DNA of 31,844 bases from an uncultured Bacilli bacterium (GTDB taxonomy: Bacteria > Bacillota_I > Bacilli_A > RF39 > UBA660): NCBI GenBank assembly GCA_934162665.1, contig CAKPJN010000010.1, positions 1 through 31,844 on the forward strand. Reading direction: 5' to 3'. The notes under the pieces are model-generated. The model was not told where the DNA came from, did no database searches, and saw nothing but the letters and a program-made list of their open reading frames with translations. Every line of letters starts with the position of its first letter. The first letter of the stretch is position 1. Positions 25,103 to 31,844 of this stretch are shown here, piece by piece. The position numbers and the translations under genes were made by a program.

Positions 25103-26002
25103 TTATCTTATTTTATATTCCCTTTTAAATGTTTTAAAATCCATTTCAGTTTCTGATGATGGATTTATATTTTTCAGTAAATCTTTAGGATTTCTATTAT
25201 TATTAGGTAAATATATTCTTTCGAAGATTTTTATTAATTCTTTATCTATTCCAATGTCTTTTAAATGATTAAGGTACATATAATATGTTGGAATATCTAC
25301 TTTAAATATATCCTCTTTTGCTAATGTGTTTAAAACAATCATATTATAACAATATAAATCTGAATTATCTGTCGGAATAATAATGTTATTCTTAGTTGTT
25401 TTATACTTATCTTTTAAAGCTGTTATATATTTGTTTTTTAGTAAATAGTATGCAGTATTTGATGGCTCATCTTGTCCTAAATATGCGCTATCTAAATCAA
25501 CTGATTTTACTTTGTTGTTTCTATCAATAATAAAATTAAACTCATTAAGATCTCCAAATTGCATGCGAAAACTTTCATTAGTTATACGTTCTACTTTATC
25601 AACTATACTTCCTAATTGTGTAATGTACGGGAGTTTTGTTTCCAATGAAATTGTTTCGTTGTTTAACAATTTACCAAGATTTTTGTGATTTTCTATTAAT
25701 GGTAATGCAAATCCGGCAATTTTTCCATCTACAACAACGATATGATCCGGAATGATTAATTCATTAATACTACTATATTTTTCTGAACCATTTAGCATAT
25801 TTATTGTATATAGTTTTCTTGCCATTACTTTTTCATCATCTTGTGCATCTAAATATTTAAATAACATTCTTCCGCCATCTTTTGTTTTAGCCTGTTTTTT
25901 ATTCAATATAAGCATTAGTGCTTCTGTATTAAATGTACCAGGTTCTAATTCTAATTCTTTTAAACTTCTAAGTTGGTGCATACGTAAATTTATTATTTTC
26001 AT
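25103..26002 (-). CDS. Protein kinase-like protein, substrate unknown
   Basis: The 299-residue protein looks like a small, divergent protein-kinase-like fold. Visible landmarks are MLFKYLD (K49, possible ATP lysine) followed by a helix EKVMARKL, a hinge-like VVVDGKIAGFALPLI, a catalytic-loop-like GDLNEFNFIID (D151 and N156), and VDLDSAYLG (D169) at the DFG position. HRD His is replaced (FGD), and the glycine loop is not obvious, so activity is uncertain. Similar arrangements occur in HipA/YegI-like and aminoglycoside-kinase-like proteins. I chose ATG 26002 because GGGGG lies 10 nt upstream; the ATG at 26029 has no ribosome binding site. The T-box promoter lies just after its stop codon. Confidence 0.65.
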   Translation of the reverse strand: MKIINLRMHQLRSLKELELEPGTFNTEALMLILNKKQAKTKDGGRMLFKYLDAQDDEKVMARKLYTINMLNGSEKYSSINELIIPDHIVVVDGKIAGFALPLIENHKNLGKLLNNETISLETKLPYITQLGSIVDKVERITNESFRMQFGDLNEFNFIIDRNNKVKSVDLDSAYLGQDEPSNTAYYLLKNKYITALKDKYKTTKNNIIIPTDNSDLYCYNMIVLNTLAKEDIFKVDIPTYYMYLNHLKDIGIDKELIKIFERIYLPNNNRNPKDLLKNINPSSETEMDFKTFKREYKIR

Positions 26003-26029
26003 ATATGTATATCCCCCACTGATTGACAT

Positions 26030-26058
26030 ATTATATCATAAATTTATTAATTTGTCAC
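26030..26058 (-). promoter_or_regulatory. Promoter for the kinase-like gene
   Basis: On the minus strand GTGACA (26058-26053), a 17-bp spacer and an extended TGATATAAT (26038-26030). The region is shared with the divergent dCMP deaminase gene, whose ribosome binding site starts near 26080. Confidence 0.7.
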
Positions 26059-26092
26059 TAATTTGTGTTAAAATATTATAAGGAGGTAACCT

Positions 26093-26638
26093 ATGAAGTT
26101 AGATAATAAGGTTTTAGGAAAAAAGCGTGAGAATTATTTAAGTTGGGATGAATTTTTTATGGGAATTGCTAAACTTGCATCAGGTAGAAGCAAGGATCCA
26201 AATACACAAGTTGGTGCATGCATAGTTGATGATAATAATCGTATTTTATCTATAGGATACAATGGTACACCAAATGGTTTTGATGATTCCTGTTTTCCTT
26301 GGAATAGAGATGGTAGTAAATTAGAGGTAAAATACACTTATGTTTGTCATGCAGAACTTAATGCTATTTTGAATTATCACGGGGCAAGGCACGATTTGGT
26401 TGGTTCAACAATCTATGTTGATCTATTTCCGTGTAATGAATGTGCAAAAGCTATTATTCAATCAGGAATTAAAGAAGTTGTTTATTTATCAGATAAATAT
26501 AAAGGAACAGATGAAAATATTGCTTCTAAATTAATGTTTGATAATTGTGGAGTATCTTATAGAAAAATGAGTATTAAATATCAAAACATAATAAAATTAT
26601 CATTAAAACCTGATGAAGAAGTTACATATATAAATTAA
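26093..26638 (+). CDS. Deoxycytidylate (dCMP) deaminase family protein
   Basis: The 181-residue enzyme deaminates dCMP to dUMP, feeding thymidylate synthesis in the cytosol. It has the zinc-deaminase motifs HAELN (H86, catalytic E88) and PCNEC (C114 and C117), plus the family segment RSKDPNTQVGACIVDDNN and IGYNGTPNGFDD (54-65) seen in dCMP deaminases and ComEB. The long loop between YNGTP and HAE is typical of the dCMP group, in contrast to short cytidine deaminases. AAGGAGG lies 7 nt before the ATG. It is divergent from the kinase-like gene and ends in a palindromic terminator shared with the cyclophilin gene. Confidence 0.93.
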   Translation: MKLDNKVLGKKRENYLSWDEFFMGIAKLASGRSKDPNTQVGACIVDDNNRILSIGYNGTPNGFDDSCFPWNRDGSKLEVKYTYVCHAELNAILNYHGARHDLVGSTIYVDLFPCNECAKAIIQSGIKEVVYLSDKYKGTDENIASKLMFDNCGVSYRKMSIKYQNIIKLSLKPDEEVTYIN

Positions 26639-26668
26639 TCACTGACTAAATTAGTCAGTGATTTTTTC
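26637..26668. terminator. Bidirectional terminator between dCMP deaminase and cyclophilin genes
   Basis: AATCACTGACTAA (26637-26649) is mirrored by TTAGTCAGTGATT (26651-26663), with a T run after it on the plus strand. The minus-strand copy contains the stop codon of the cyclophilin gene, so both convergent genes end in the same hairpin. Confidence 0.85.
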
Positions 26669-27328
26669 TACATCATTATAGGTTTTGTTTTTTAAATCAA
26701 CAATAGCTTTTTTTATTACTAGATTATTTTTTAGTTTACCGGTTTCTGTATCCTCTATAATTTCATCTTTTTCAATGTTTTTTATTACATCTTTACCATC
26801 AATTACTTTTCCAAAGCTGGCATATTTACCGTCTAGACTATCAGCAGCTTCTAACATAATGAAAAATTGACTTCCAGCAGAATCGTATGAATAGCTTCTA
26901 GCCATAGATACTACCCATTTTTCATGCTTTAAATTATTTTCAATATTGTTAGCAGAAAATTCTCCTTTAATATTGTAATTAGGTCCTCCAGTACCTGTTC
27001 CTGTAGGATCTCCACCTTGTAATACGAATCCTGGTACTAATCTATGAAATGTATTATTATCATAAAAACCACTTTTTATAAGTGAAATAAAATTATTTAC
27101 TGTATTAGGAGCAATATTAGGATATAATTCAATTACTATTGCCCCATAACCTTTTATATACATAGCAACTACAGGATTATCTGTTTGATATTTATCTAAG
27201 GAACTTTCATTATTTTCTATATTAAAGTTAATTCCTAATAAATTTTCTATTTTCTTTTCTTTCTGATTTGAACAACCAGATATAAATATTGTTAAAGAAA
27301 TTAGTATAATTATATATATTTTTTTCAT
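26651..27328 (-). CDS. Lipoprotein cyclophilin-type peptidyl-prolyl isomerase
   Basis: The 225-residue product has an N-terminal lipoprotein signal with lipobox ISGC (lipidated C19), a short linker, then a cyclophilin domain. Cyclophilin motifs include NTVNNFISLIKSGFYDN, FHRLVPGFVLQGGDPTGTGTGG, SMARSYSYDSAGSQFFI and DGKYASFGKVIDG. The FHR and QFF segments hold active-site residues. It should assist folding of exported proteins at the outer face of the membrane, comparable in place but not in family to PrsA. It starts inside the stop codon of the COG2509 gene (4-bp ATGA overlap), so the two are co-translated. The functional link between them is unclear. Confidence 0.94.
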   Translation of the reverse strand: MKKIYIIILISLTIFISGCSNQKEKKIENLLGINFNIENNESSLDKYQTDNPVVAMYIKGYGAIVIELYPNIAPNTVNNFISLIKSGFYDNNTFHRLVPGFVLQGGDPTGTGTGGPNYNIKGEFSANNIENNLKHEKWVVSMARSYSYDSAGSQFFIMLEAADSLDGKYASFGKVIDGKDVIKNIEKDEIIEDTETGKLKNNLVIKKAIVDLKNKTYNDVEKITD

Positions 27329-28716
27329 TTGTTTTTCTCACTCTCTAATATATCACGTGCCGCTATTAATCCTGTTGCTGCTGCAACAACAATATTTCCG
27401 GCTTTTCCGGCTCCATCACCAACAAAGTAAATTTCTTCATTTTCTAATTTAAATTTGTTGTTTGTTGTAATTTCATTACTGAAAAATTTTATTTCTGGAC
27501 CATATAGAAGTGTTTCATCATTATTTACACCTGGTATTATTTTATCAAGTTTTTCAAGTCCCTCTAATATATTTGTAATAATGCGGTGTGGCATGACAAG
27601 GGCTAAATCCCCAGCGACACAGTCTTTTAGTGTTGGTTCTATAAATCCTTTGTTAATTCTATTCCAATTCGATCTTCTACCACAACGTAGATCTTTTAAT
27701 GTTTGAATAATTGGTTTAGAATCTCCTAGTACATTAGCAATTTTAGCAATTGCCTCGCCATATTCTCTAGTGTTTGTAACGGGTTCTGTTAAATTTACTC
27801 TACTTATAAAAGCAAAATTGCTATTATTTGATTTTATATCTTTTAATGCATGACCATTTACGCATATATAACCATAATAATTTTCTTTTGAAACAAATCC
27901 ACACGGATTAGTACAAAATGTTCTTATTTCATCTCCATATGTTTTTGTCTTTATGAAAATAGTTGGATCATAGATTACATTGGTAATATTTTCCAGTATT
28001 TCTTTCCTAACCTCTACTCTTACACCTATTTCAATACTTTGTGATAGATAAGGAATTTTATATTTATCAGCTAATTGTTGAACCCACTTTGCACCAGTTC
28101 TTCCAGGTGCAACAATAACTTTTCTACAGGTTAGCTTTTTGTCTTTATTATATATAACTTCATATTTATCATTATTTGATATAATATCAGAAACATCAGT
28201 ATTTTCATATAAATCTACTCCGCATTTTTCTAAATAATCACTAAATCCTTTTATATATTCAGGTAAATGATCACTTCCTAAATGTTTTTGTTTTATTAAT
28301 AGTAATCGGTCACCATTGATAGCAACTTTTCTTTTTATTTCCTCCGCTTCTTCCATATTGCTTGGAAATACCTTGCTATCCATTTTAAACTTATTAAAAA
28401 TATCTTCAGTATCTTCTATTAATTTATATGCATCACTTTCATTCATATATTTAAATAAATCACTTTTACCAACTTTTGGTATAAAATTAAGTTTACCATC
28501 AGAAAAAGTACCCGCTCCACCATAACCAGCTAGAATTCTACACGGATTACAGTTAGCACATTTTTTCTTATCTCTATTCATTGGACAAAATCTATTTTCT
28601 ACCTTTTTTCCCTTATCAAGCATTGCTATTTTTAAATTTTTATTATTATTCACAAGTTCGTACGCTGCAAATAGCCCGGCTGGTCCAGCTCCAATTATAA
28701 TTACATCATAATTCAT
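27325..28716 (-). CDS. FAD-dependent dehydrogenase, COG2509 type (short form)
   Basis: The 463-residue flavoprotein starts directly with the FAD-binding motif GAGPAG (9-14) and carries GYGGAGTFSDGKLN (64-77), RCGRRSNWNR, and a C-terminal GDGAGKAGNIVVAAATGLIAARDI segment. Four Cys in the pattern C44, C53, C56, C59 (CPMNRDKKKCANCNPC) lie next to the flavin motif and could bind a metal or Fe-S cluster (inference). It lacks the N-terminal extension of the 530-residue relative at 10119-11711. Substrate is unknown. AGGTGAAG precedes the ATG at 28716. A weak extended -10 box TGATAAAAT lies at 28744-28736. The gene is followed with 4-bp overlap by the lipoprotein cyclophilin. Confidence 0.9.
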   Translation of the reverse strand: MNYDVIIIGAGPAGLFAAYELVNNNKNLKIAMLDKGKKVENRFCPMNRDKKKCANCNPCRILAGYGGAGTFSDGKLNFIPKVGKSDLFKYMNESDAYKLIEDTEDIFNKFKMDSKVFPSNMEEAEEIKRKVAINGDRLLLIKQKHLGSDHLPEYIKGFSDYLEKCGVDLYENTDVSDIISNNDKYEVIYNKDKKLTCRKVIVAPGRTGAKWVQQLADKYKIPYLSQSIEIGVRVEVRKEILENITNVIYDPTIFIKTKTYGDEIRTFCTNPCGFVSKENYYGYICVNGHALKDIKSNNSNFAFISRVNLTEPVTNTREYGEAIAKIANVLGDSKPIIQTLKDLRCGRRSNWNRINKGFIEPTLKDCVAGDLALVMPHRIITNILEGLEKLDKIIPGVNNDETLLYGPEIKFFSNEITTNNKFKLENEEIYFVGDGAGKAGNIVVAAATGLIAARDILESEKNK

Positions 28717-28805
28717 ATATTCTTCACCTATATTAATTTTATCATATTTTTTTATTTTTTAATATTAATTTTAAAATATATGATACAATATAATTGGTGA
28801 TAATA

Positions 28806-29726
28806 ATGGCGACACGTGAGCAGATTAATAAAGCAAAGTTTGATCAAATAATGAATGAAGAAATGAGAAAAAAGAGAAAAAAAACTGTTATCATTATATT
28901 TAAATTGATTTTATTCATTGTTATTTTTATGACTATTATTTTTCTTTATACTACTTATATTTCAACTAAGAGCTTAATAATTAAAGAGGAAAGAATAGTA
29001 AATGAAAATATTCCTAGTAGTTTTAGTGGAATAAAGATTATTCAAATATCAGATATTCACTATGGATCAACAGTTTTTGAAAATGAAATAAAAAAATTGG
29101 TTAAGGAAATTAATATTAGAGAGCCTGATTTAGTTGTTTTTACTGGTGACTTAATTGATAAAAATTATGATTTAACTACTACAGAACAAGAATTGTTAAT
29201 TAATCAGTTAAAAAAAATTAATGCTACAATAGGTAAGTATGCTATTAGTGGTGAAGAAGATGGAGAACAATTTACTACTATATTAAATCAAAGTGAATTT
29301 TTAATTTTAAATAATGACTATGATTTAATATATTTAAACGATAATAACCCTATTCTTTTGGTTGGACTAGCAAGTGAATTATCTAACAATAGAAATATTA
29401 AAAAAGCTTATAGCTACTTTGATTTAGAAAGTCATAATTCAAATATTTATACAATTTGTTTATTACATGAAACAGATTCTATTGATGACGTTTTGCCTAA
29501 ATATAAAACTGATTTATTTTTGGCAGGCCATTCTCATAATGGACAAATCAGAATTCCCTTTATTGGGTCAATTTCAAAAAGTAAAGGTTCAAAAAAATAT
29601 TTTAATGAGTTCTATCAATTAGAAAATAGTAAAGTCTACGTTTCTAGTGGTATAGGTACTAATGGTTCTGGTTTTAGGTTATTTGATAGACCAAGCATAA
29701 ACTTATTTAGATTATCAAGTAAATAA
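28806..29726 (+). CDS. Membrane-anchored metallophosphoesterase (YkuE/YaeI-like) with altered GNHD motif
   Basis: The 306-residue protein has a Lys/Arg-rich cytoplasmic start, one membrane helix (about 27-50), and an extracytoplasmic calcineurin-like phosphoesterase domain. Metal motifs are DIHYG (83-87), GDLID (114-118), H221 in LLHETD and GHSHNGQIRIP (241-251). The motif GNHD/E is replaced by GEED (149-152), so the usual metal-binding Asn and catalytic His are missing. YkuE and YaeI relatives act on membrane lipids or UDP-linked lipid precursors; activity here is uncertain. I chose ATG 28806, preceded by GGTGAT, over upstream TTG and GTG codons in that site. It converges with, and overlaps by 12 bp, the carboxypeptidase gene. 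Confidence 0.88.
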   Translation: MATREQINKAKFDQIMNEEMRKKRKKTVIIIFKLILFIVIFMTIIFLYTTYISTKSLIIKEERIVNENIPSSFSGIKIIQISDIHYGSTVFENEIKKLVKEINIREPDLVVFTGDLIDKNYDLTTTEQELLINQLKKINATIGKYAISGEEDGEQFTTILNQSEFLILNNDYDLIYLNDNNPILLVGLASELSNNRNIKKAYSYFDLESHNSNIYTICLLHETDSIDDVLPKYKTDLFLAGHSHNGQIRIPFIGSISKSKGSKKYFNEFYQLENSKVYVSSGIGTNGSGFRLFDRPSINLFRLSSK

Positions 29727-30773
29727 TGATTTTATTTTCGAGAAGAAGTTTTCTTTTTCTTCTTTTTTTTGTTGATAAATTGGAACTGTACCTATTATAT
29801 CTTTACCTAAATATATTGTTACTTTTCCAACCGTTTTTTTATCTTTATTAGTTATACTTACAAGTGTTTTAATTTTATCCTTTTCTTCTTCCGTTAAAGG
29901 ATATTCAAATGAATCTTTTAAATAAAGTTTACCTTTGAAGTAATTTTTATCAATATGAAAGTTATTTTTATCTACTATTGTGTATTTTTTATATTTTTTA
30001 AATATATTATTATCTATGTTTTGGTGGTTTTCATATGGATTTGTATCTTTTAATGTTACTGTGGTAATATTTAATCCATCTTTTCTTGCTGTCGTTACTA
30101 ATGTTTTTCCTGCATCTGGTGTATATCCATTTTTTCCGCCTGTTGCATACTTATATTCATTTAAAAATTTATTTCTATTGTACCACAGATATGTTTTTTT
30201 ACCATTTGATACTTCATACTTTTTTGTTAATGATATTTTTCTATATGTCTTATTTTTATATGCGTAAGTAGAAAGTAATGCCATGTCGTAAGCTGTTGAG
30301 TAATTCTTTGTATCATCATCTAGTCCATGTGGATTTTTGAATGTTGTGTTTTTCATGTTTAATTTAATTGCTTTTTCATTCATCATTTTTACAAAGTTTT
30401 TTTCAGTTCCACCTACTGATTTTGCGATAACTACTGATGCATCATTTCCACTTCTAAGTAATAACCCATATAATAAATCTGTAATACTCATTTGCTCCCC
30501 TACTTCTATATAAATATTGGTTCCATACATTTTTAACACTTCTTCGCCTATTATTACCTGTTTTTTTAAATTTCCATTTTCTATAGCAAGTATAGCTGTC
30601 ATTATTTTTGTAGTAGATGCTATTAGTCTAACATCATTTGGATTTTTGCTATATAATATTCGACCACTATTCATATCCATTACAATACTACTTTTACTTG
30701 TATCTGTATATGCATATGTATTTATCGGAATTACCAACATTAATATAAATAAAAAAAATATATATTTTTTCAA
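29715..30773 (-). CDS. D-alanyl-D-alanine carboxypeptidase (S11 family) with KNG in place of KTG
   Basis: This low-molecular-mass PBP trims the terminal D-Ala from peptidoglycan stem peptides outside the cell. The 352-residue product has a signal peptide (cleavage likely after NTYA), then motif 1 STTK (53-56) and motif 2 SGN (108-110). The third motif, normally K(T/S)G, reads KNG (214-216) in GGKNGYTPDAG. A C-terminal domain of about 90 residues ends in an amphipathic, Lys-rich tail (FFSKIKSLFT) that could hold it to the membrane. I chose TTG 30773 because AGGTGAT lies 4 nt upstream, inside the codons after the alternative GTG 30782. A weak -10 (TATAAT, 30795-30790) precedes it. It converges with the phosphoesterase gene. 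Confidence 0.9.
   Translation of the reverse strand: MKKYIFFLFILMLVIPINTYAYTDTSKSSIVMDMNSGRILYSKNPNDVRLIASTTKIMTAILAIENGNLKKQVIIGEEVLKMYGTNIYIEVGEQMSITDLLYGLLLRSGNDASVVIAKSVGGTEKNFVKMMNEKAIKLNMKNTTFKNPHGLDDDTKNYSTAYDMALLSTYAYKNKTYRKISLTKKYEVSNGKKTYLWYNRNKFLNEYKYATGGKNGYTPDAGKTLVTTARKDGLNITTVTLKDTNPYENHQNIDNNIFKKYKKYTIVDKNNFHIDKNYFKGKLYLKDSFEYPLTEEEKDKIKTLVSITNKDKKTVGKVTIYLGKDIIGTVPIYQQKKEEKENFFSKIKSLFT
29741..29770 (+). terminator. Terminator of the phosphoesterase gene inside the end of the carboxypeptidase gene
   Basis: On the plus strand AGAAGAA (29741-29747) pairs with TTCTTCT (29757-29763), followed by T to 29770. The same bases, read on the minus strand, encode the KKEEKENFFSK tail of the carboxypeptidase, so the A/G-rich hairpin serves a coding role there. 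Confidence 0.55.
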
Positions 30774-30849
30774 GTCTATCACCTAAAACATTATATGATT
30801 TAAATTTTTATTTATTTATTAATATTTTTAAGGTAAACATAAATATTTC

Positions 30850-30855
30850 TATAAT
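30850..30855 (+). promoter_or_regulatory. -10 element for the MvaI/BcnI-like gene
   Basis: A perfect TATAAT lies 20 bp before the ATG at 30875. The -35 region at 17 bp is poor (TTTAAG), so the promoter is weak or needs help. Confidence 0.45.
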
Positions 30856-30874
30856 AATTAAATAGGAGGTGTTT

Positions 30875-31615
30875 ATGAACGATAATATTAATGACTTGTT
30901 GGAAAGATTTAATAAGATTAAAAAAATGGGCTATGTTAAAAGTATTAGGAAAGGAAATACTGGTATTGGTGCAACTTTTGAATATCTAATCGGTAAAGAA
31001 GAAGATCAAAGGCCTGAGCCTGATTTTAAAGGGATTGAAATAAAGACTAAGATGTATCATACGAAAACTGATATAAATCTTTTTTCTGCTAATCCAAGTG
31101 GTGATGGCAAGAAAGAGACATTTAGGTTAGTAAGAATATATGGTCATCCCGATAAAGTGTTAAAAGAATATAATGTTTTAAATTGTTATATATTTGGAAA
31201 CAAAAATACTTTGGTATCAAATAGATTTTATTTTAGACTCTCAATCGATTATTTTAATCAAAGAATAATCCTACAAATACGTGATATAAATGGCGACTTA
31301 ATAGATAATAGTACCTATTGGACAATTGATGGATTAAGAGAGAGAGTATACAAAAAATTAAATACTTTGGCATTAATACATGCTTTTAAAAAAGTAAGTA
31401 GTACTGATGTTTTTTACAAATATTATAAAATAAAATTTTATAGAATTAAAAATTTTGAAACATTTCTTAAATTAATTGAAAATGGTACTATTGGAGTGGT
31501 ATTTAAAATTGGTGTATTTAGATTTGGAGATAGAAAGGGTGAACCCCATGATCATGGCACATCTTTTCAAATAAACGAAGATAACTTAGAATTATTATAT
31601 GATGTATTTGAGTAG
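30875..31615 (+). CDS. MvaI/BcnI-family restriction endonuclease, no methyltransferase in the window
   Basis: The 246-residue protein is a PD-(D/E)XK nuclease of the MvaI/BcnI type, a monomeric enzyme related to MutH. The family core NTGIGATFEYLIG (29-41 region, E36), PDFKGIEIKTK (D50, E55, K57) and the C-terminal HDHGTSFQI segment are present. Enzymes of this family cut short CC-containing sites such as CC(A/T)GG or CC(C/G)GG, but the specificity here cannot be read off. No DNA methyltransferase is encoded in the last 1 kb or on the left, so either the modification gene is beyond the right edge or the nuclease acts alone, for example in repair or defence (inference). AGGAGG lies 5 nt before the ATG; the upstream GTG overlaps that site. 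Confidence 0.9.
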   Translation: MNDNINDLLERFNKIKKMGYVKSIRKGNTGIGATFEYLIGKEEDQRPEPDFKGIEIKTKMYHTKTDINLFSANPSGDGKKETFRLVRIYGHPDKVLKEYNVLNCYIFGNKNTLVSNRFYFRLSIDYFNQRIILQIRDINGDLIDNSTYWTIDGLRERVYKKLNTLALIHAFKKVSSTDVFYKYYKIKFYRIKNFETFLKLIENGTIGVVFKIGVFRFGDRKGEPHDHGTSFQINEDNLELLYDVFE

Positions 31616-31731
31616 TTTTTTATATAGGTTATTCATTGGGCGCTATTATTATAGTTATTGATTTATCAGTATTTGATGCATTTGTTTTGGGACAATATAA
31701 TTACTGAGTATTTAATAATATTTAAGAAAAT

Positions 31732-31758
31732 AAAAAACTGTTGTATTTCAACAGTTTT
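31732..31758. terminator. Terminator between the endonuclease gene and tRNA-Pro
   Basis: CTGTTG (31738-31743) and CAACAG (31749-31754) form a stem with flanking A and T runs on both sides (extended to about 10 bp). On the minus strand it lies 10 nt after the tRNA's CCA and is followed by TTTTTTATTTT. It can serve both convergent units. The 116 bp before it (31616-31731) hold no supported feature. Confidence 0.8.
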
Positions 31759-31767
31759 AATTTCTAA

Positions 31768-31844
31768 TGGTCGGGAAGACAGGATTTGAACCTGCAACCC
31801 TTTGGTCCCAAACCAAATGCTCTACCAAGTTGAGCCACTTCCCG
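31768..31844 (-). tRNA. tRNA-Pro (anticodon TGG)
   Basis: The minus strand gives a complete 77-nt cloverleaf with CCA encoded. The acceptor stem CGGGAAG pairs with CTTCCCG. The D-arm is GGCTCAACTTGGTAGAGC. The anticodon stem TTTGG/CCAAA holds the loop TTTGGGA, so the anticodon is TGG (proline). The T-arm GCAGG-TTCAAAT-CCTGT follows. The 5' end coincides with the right window edge. Confidence 0.97.

Noticed and set aside
31616..31731. Short hydrophobic open stretch after the endonuclease gene
   Set aside because: No start codon with a ribosome binding site, and the frame ends after about 30 codons; nothing else in the interval supports a gene.

Overview
The window is AT-rich (below about 30% G+C by eye) and reads as chromosomal DNA of a low-GC Bacillota, most likely an uncultured, host-associated relative of the Bacilli (RF39/Erysipelotrichia-like; this placement is inference). 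The reasons are Gram-positive wall genes, a T-box leader on valS, AGGAGG-type ribosome binding sites, TTGACA/TATAAT promoters with many extended -10 boxes, and a secreted protein with a sortase-like tail. The standard genetic code fits every gene. There is no rRNA, CRISPR array or prophage. Mobile DNA is limited to a truncated-by-the-window TnpB gene and a small palindrome.

Layout. 1-1192: 5' part of an IS200/IS605-type tnpB with its own promoter, and a divergent peptide deformylase whose natural start is cut off by an in-frame TAA. 1234-2088: a protein with an HEXXH motif. 2221-8037 (minus): a wall-synthesis cluster in the order class B PBP with PASTA domain, large coiled-coil protein of unknown function, mraY, ftsW; murD is absent between mraY and ftsW. 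8169-10122: an ABC exporter preceded by a promoter, a 28-codon leader ORF and a Rho-independent terminator. 10119-12921: two FAD-dependent dehydrogenases (COG2509 and HI0933 types) overlapping by 8 bp. 13039-15564 (plus): a YfhO-like membrane protein. 15585-18575: a zinc alcohol dehydrogenase, a secreted NPLTG-tailed protein and a small membrane-anchored protein. 18638-22092: a membrane-anchored protein of unknown function and a NatAB-like ABC pair. 22135-25090: valS with T-box leader and a 48-codon ORF in between. 25103-28716: a kinase-like protein, a dCMP deaminase, a lipoprotein cyclophilin and a second COG2509 flavoprotein. 28806-30773: a metallophosphoesterase and a D,D-carboxypeptidase facing each other. 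30875-31844: a solitary MvaI/BcnI-type restriction endonuclease and a tRNA-Pro(TGG).

The common theme is the cell envelope: PBP, MraY and FtsW build peptidoglycan, the carboxypeptidase trims it, YfhO-like proteins modify wall polymers in related bacteria, and several proteins are membrane-anchored or secreted. The strongest candidate for an undescribed system is the regulated ABC exporter at 8169-10122. Codons 11-15 of its 28-codon leader can form an 11-bp helix with the 5' arm of the terminator, which suggests ribosome-mediated attenuation like that of bmrB-bmrCD. Other points worth checking are the 48-codon HD-like ORF between T-box and valS, the interrupted deformylase, active-site departures in the carboxypeptidase (KNG for KTG) and the phosphoesterase (GEED for GNHD), and an IS-end-like palindrome apparently nested inside a terminator.
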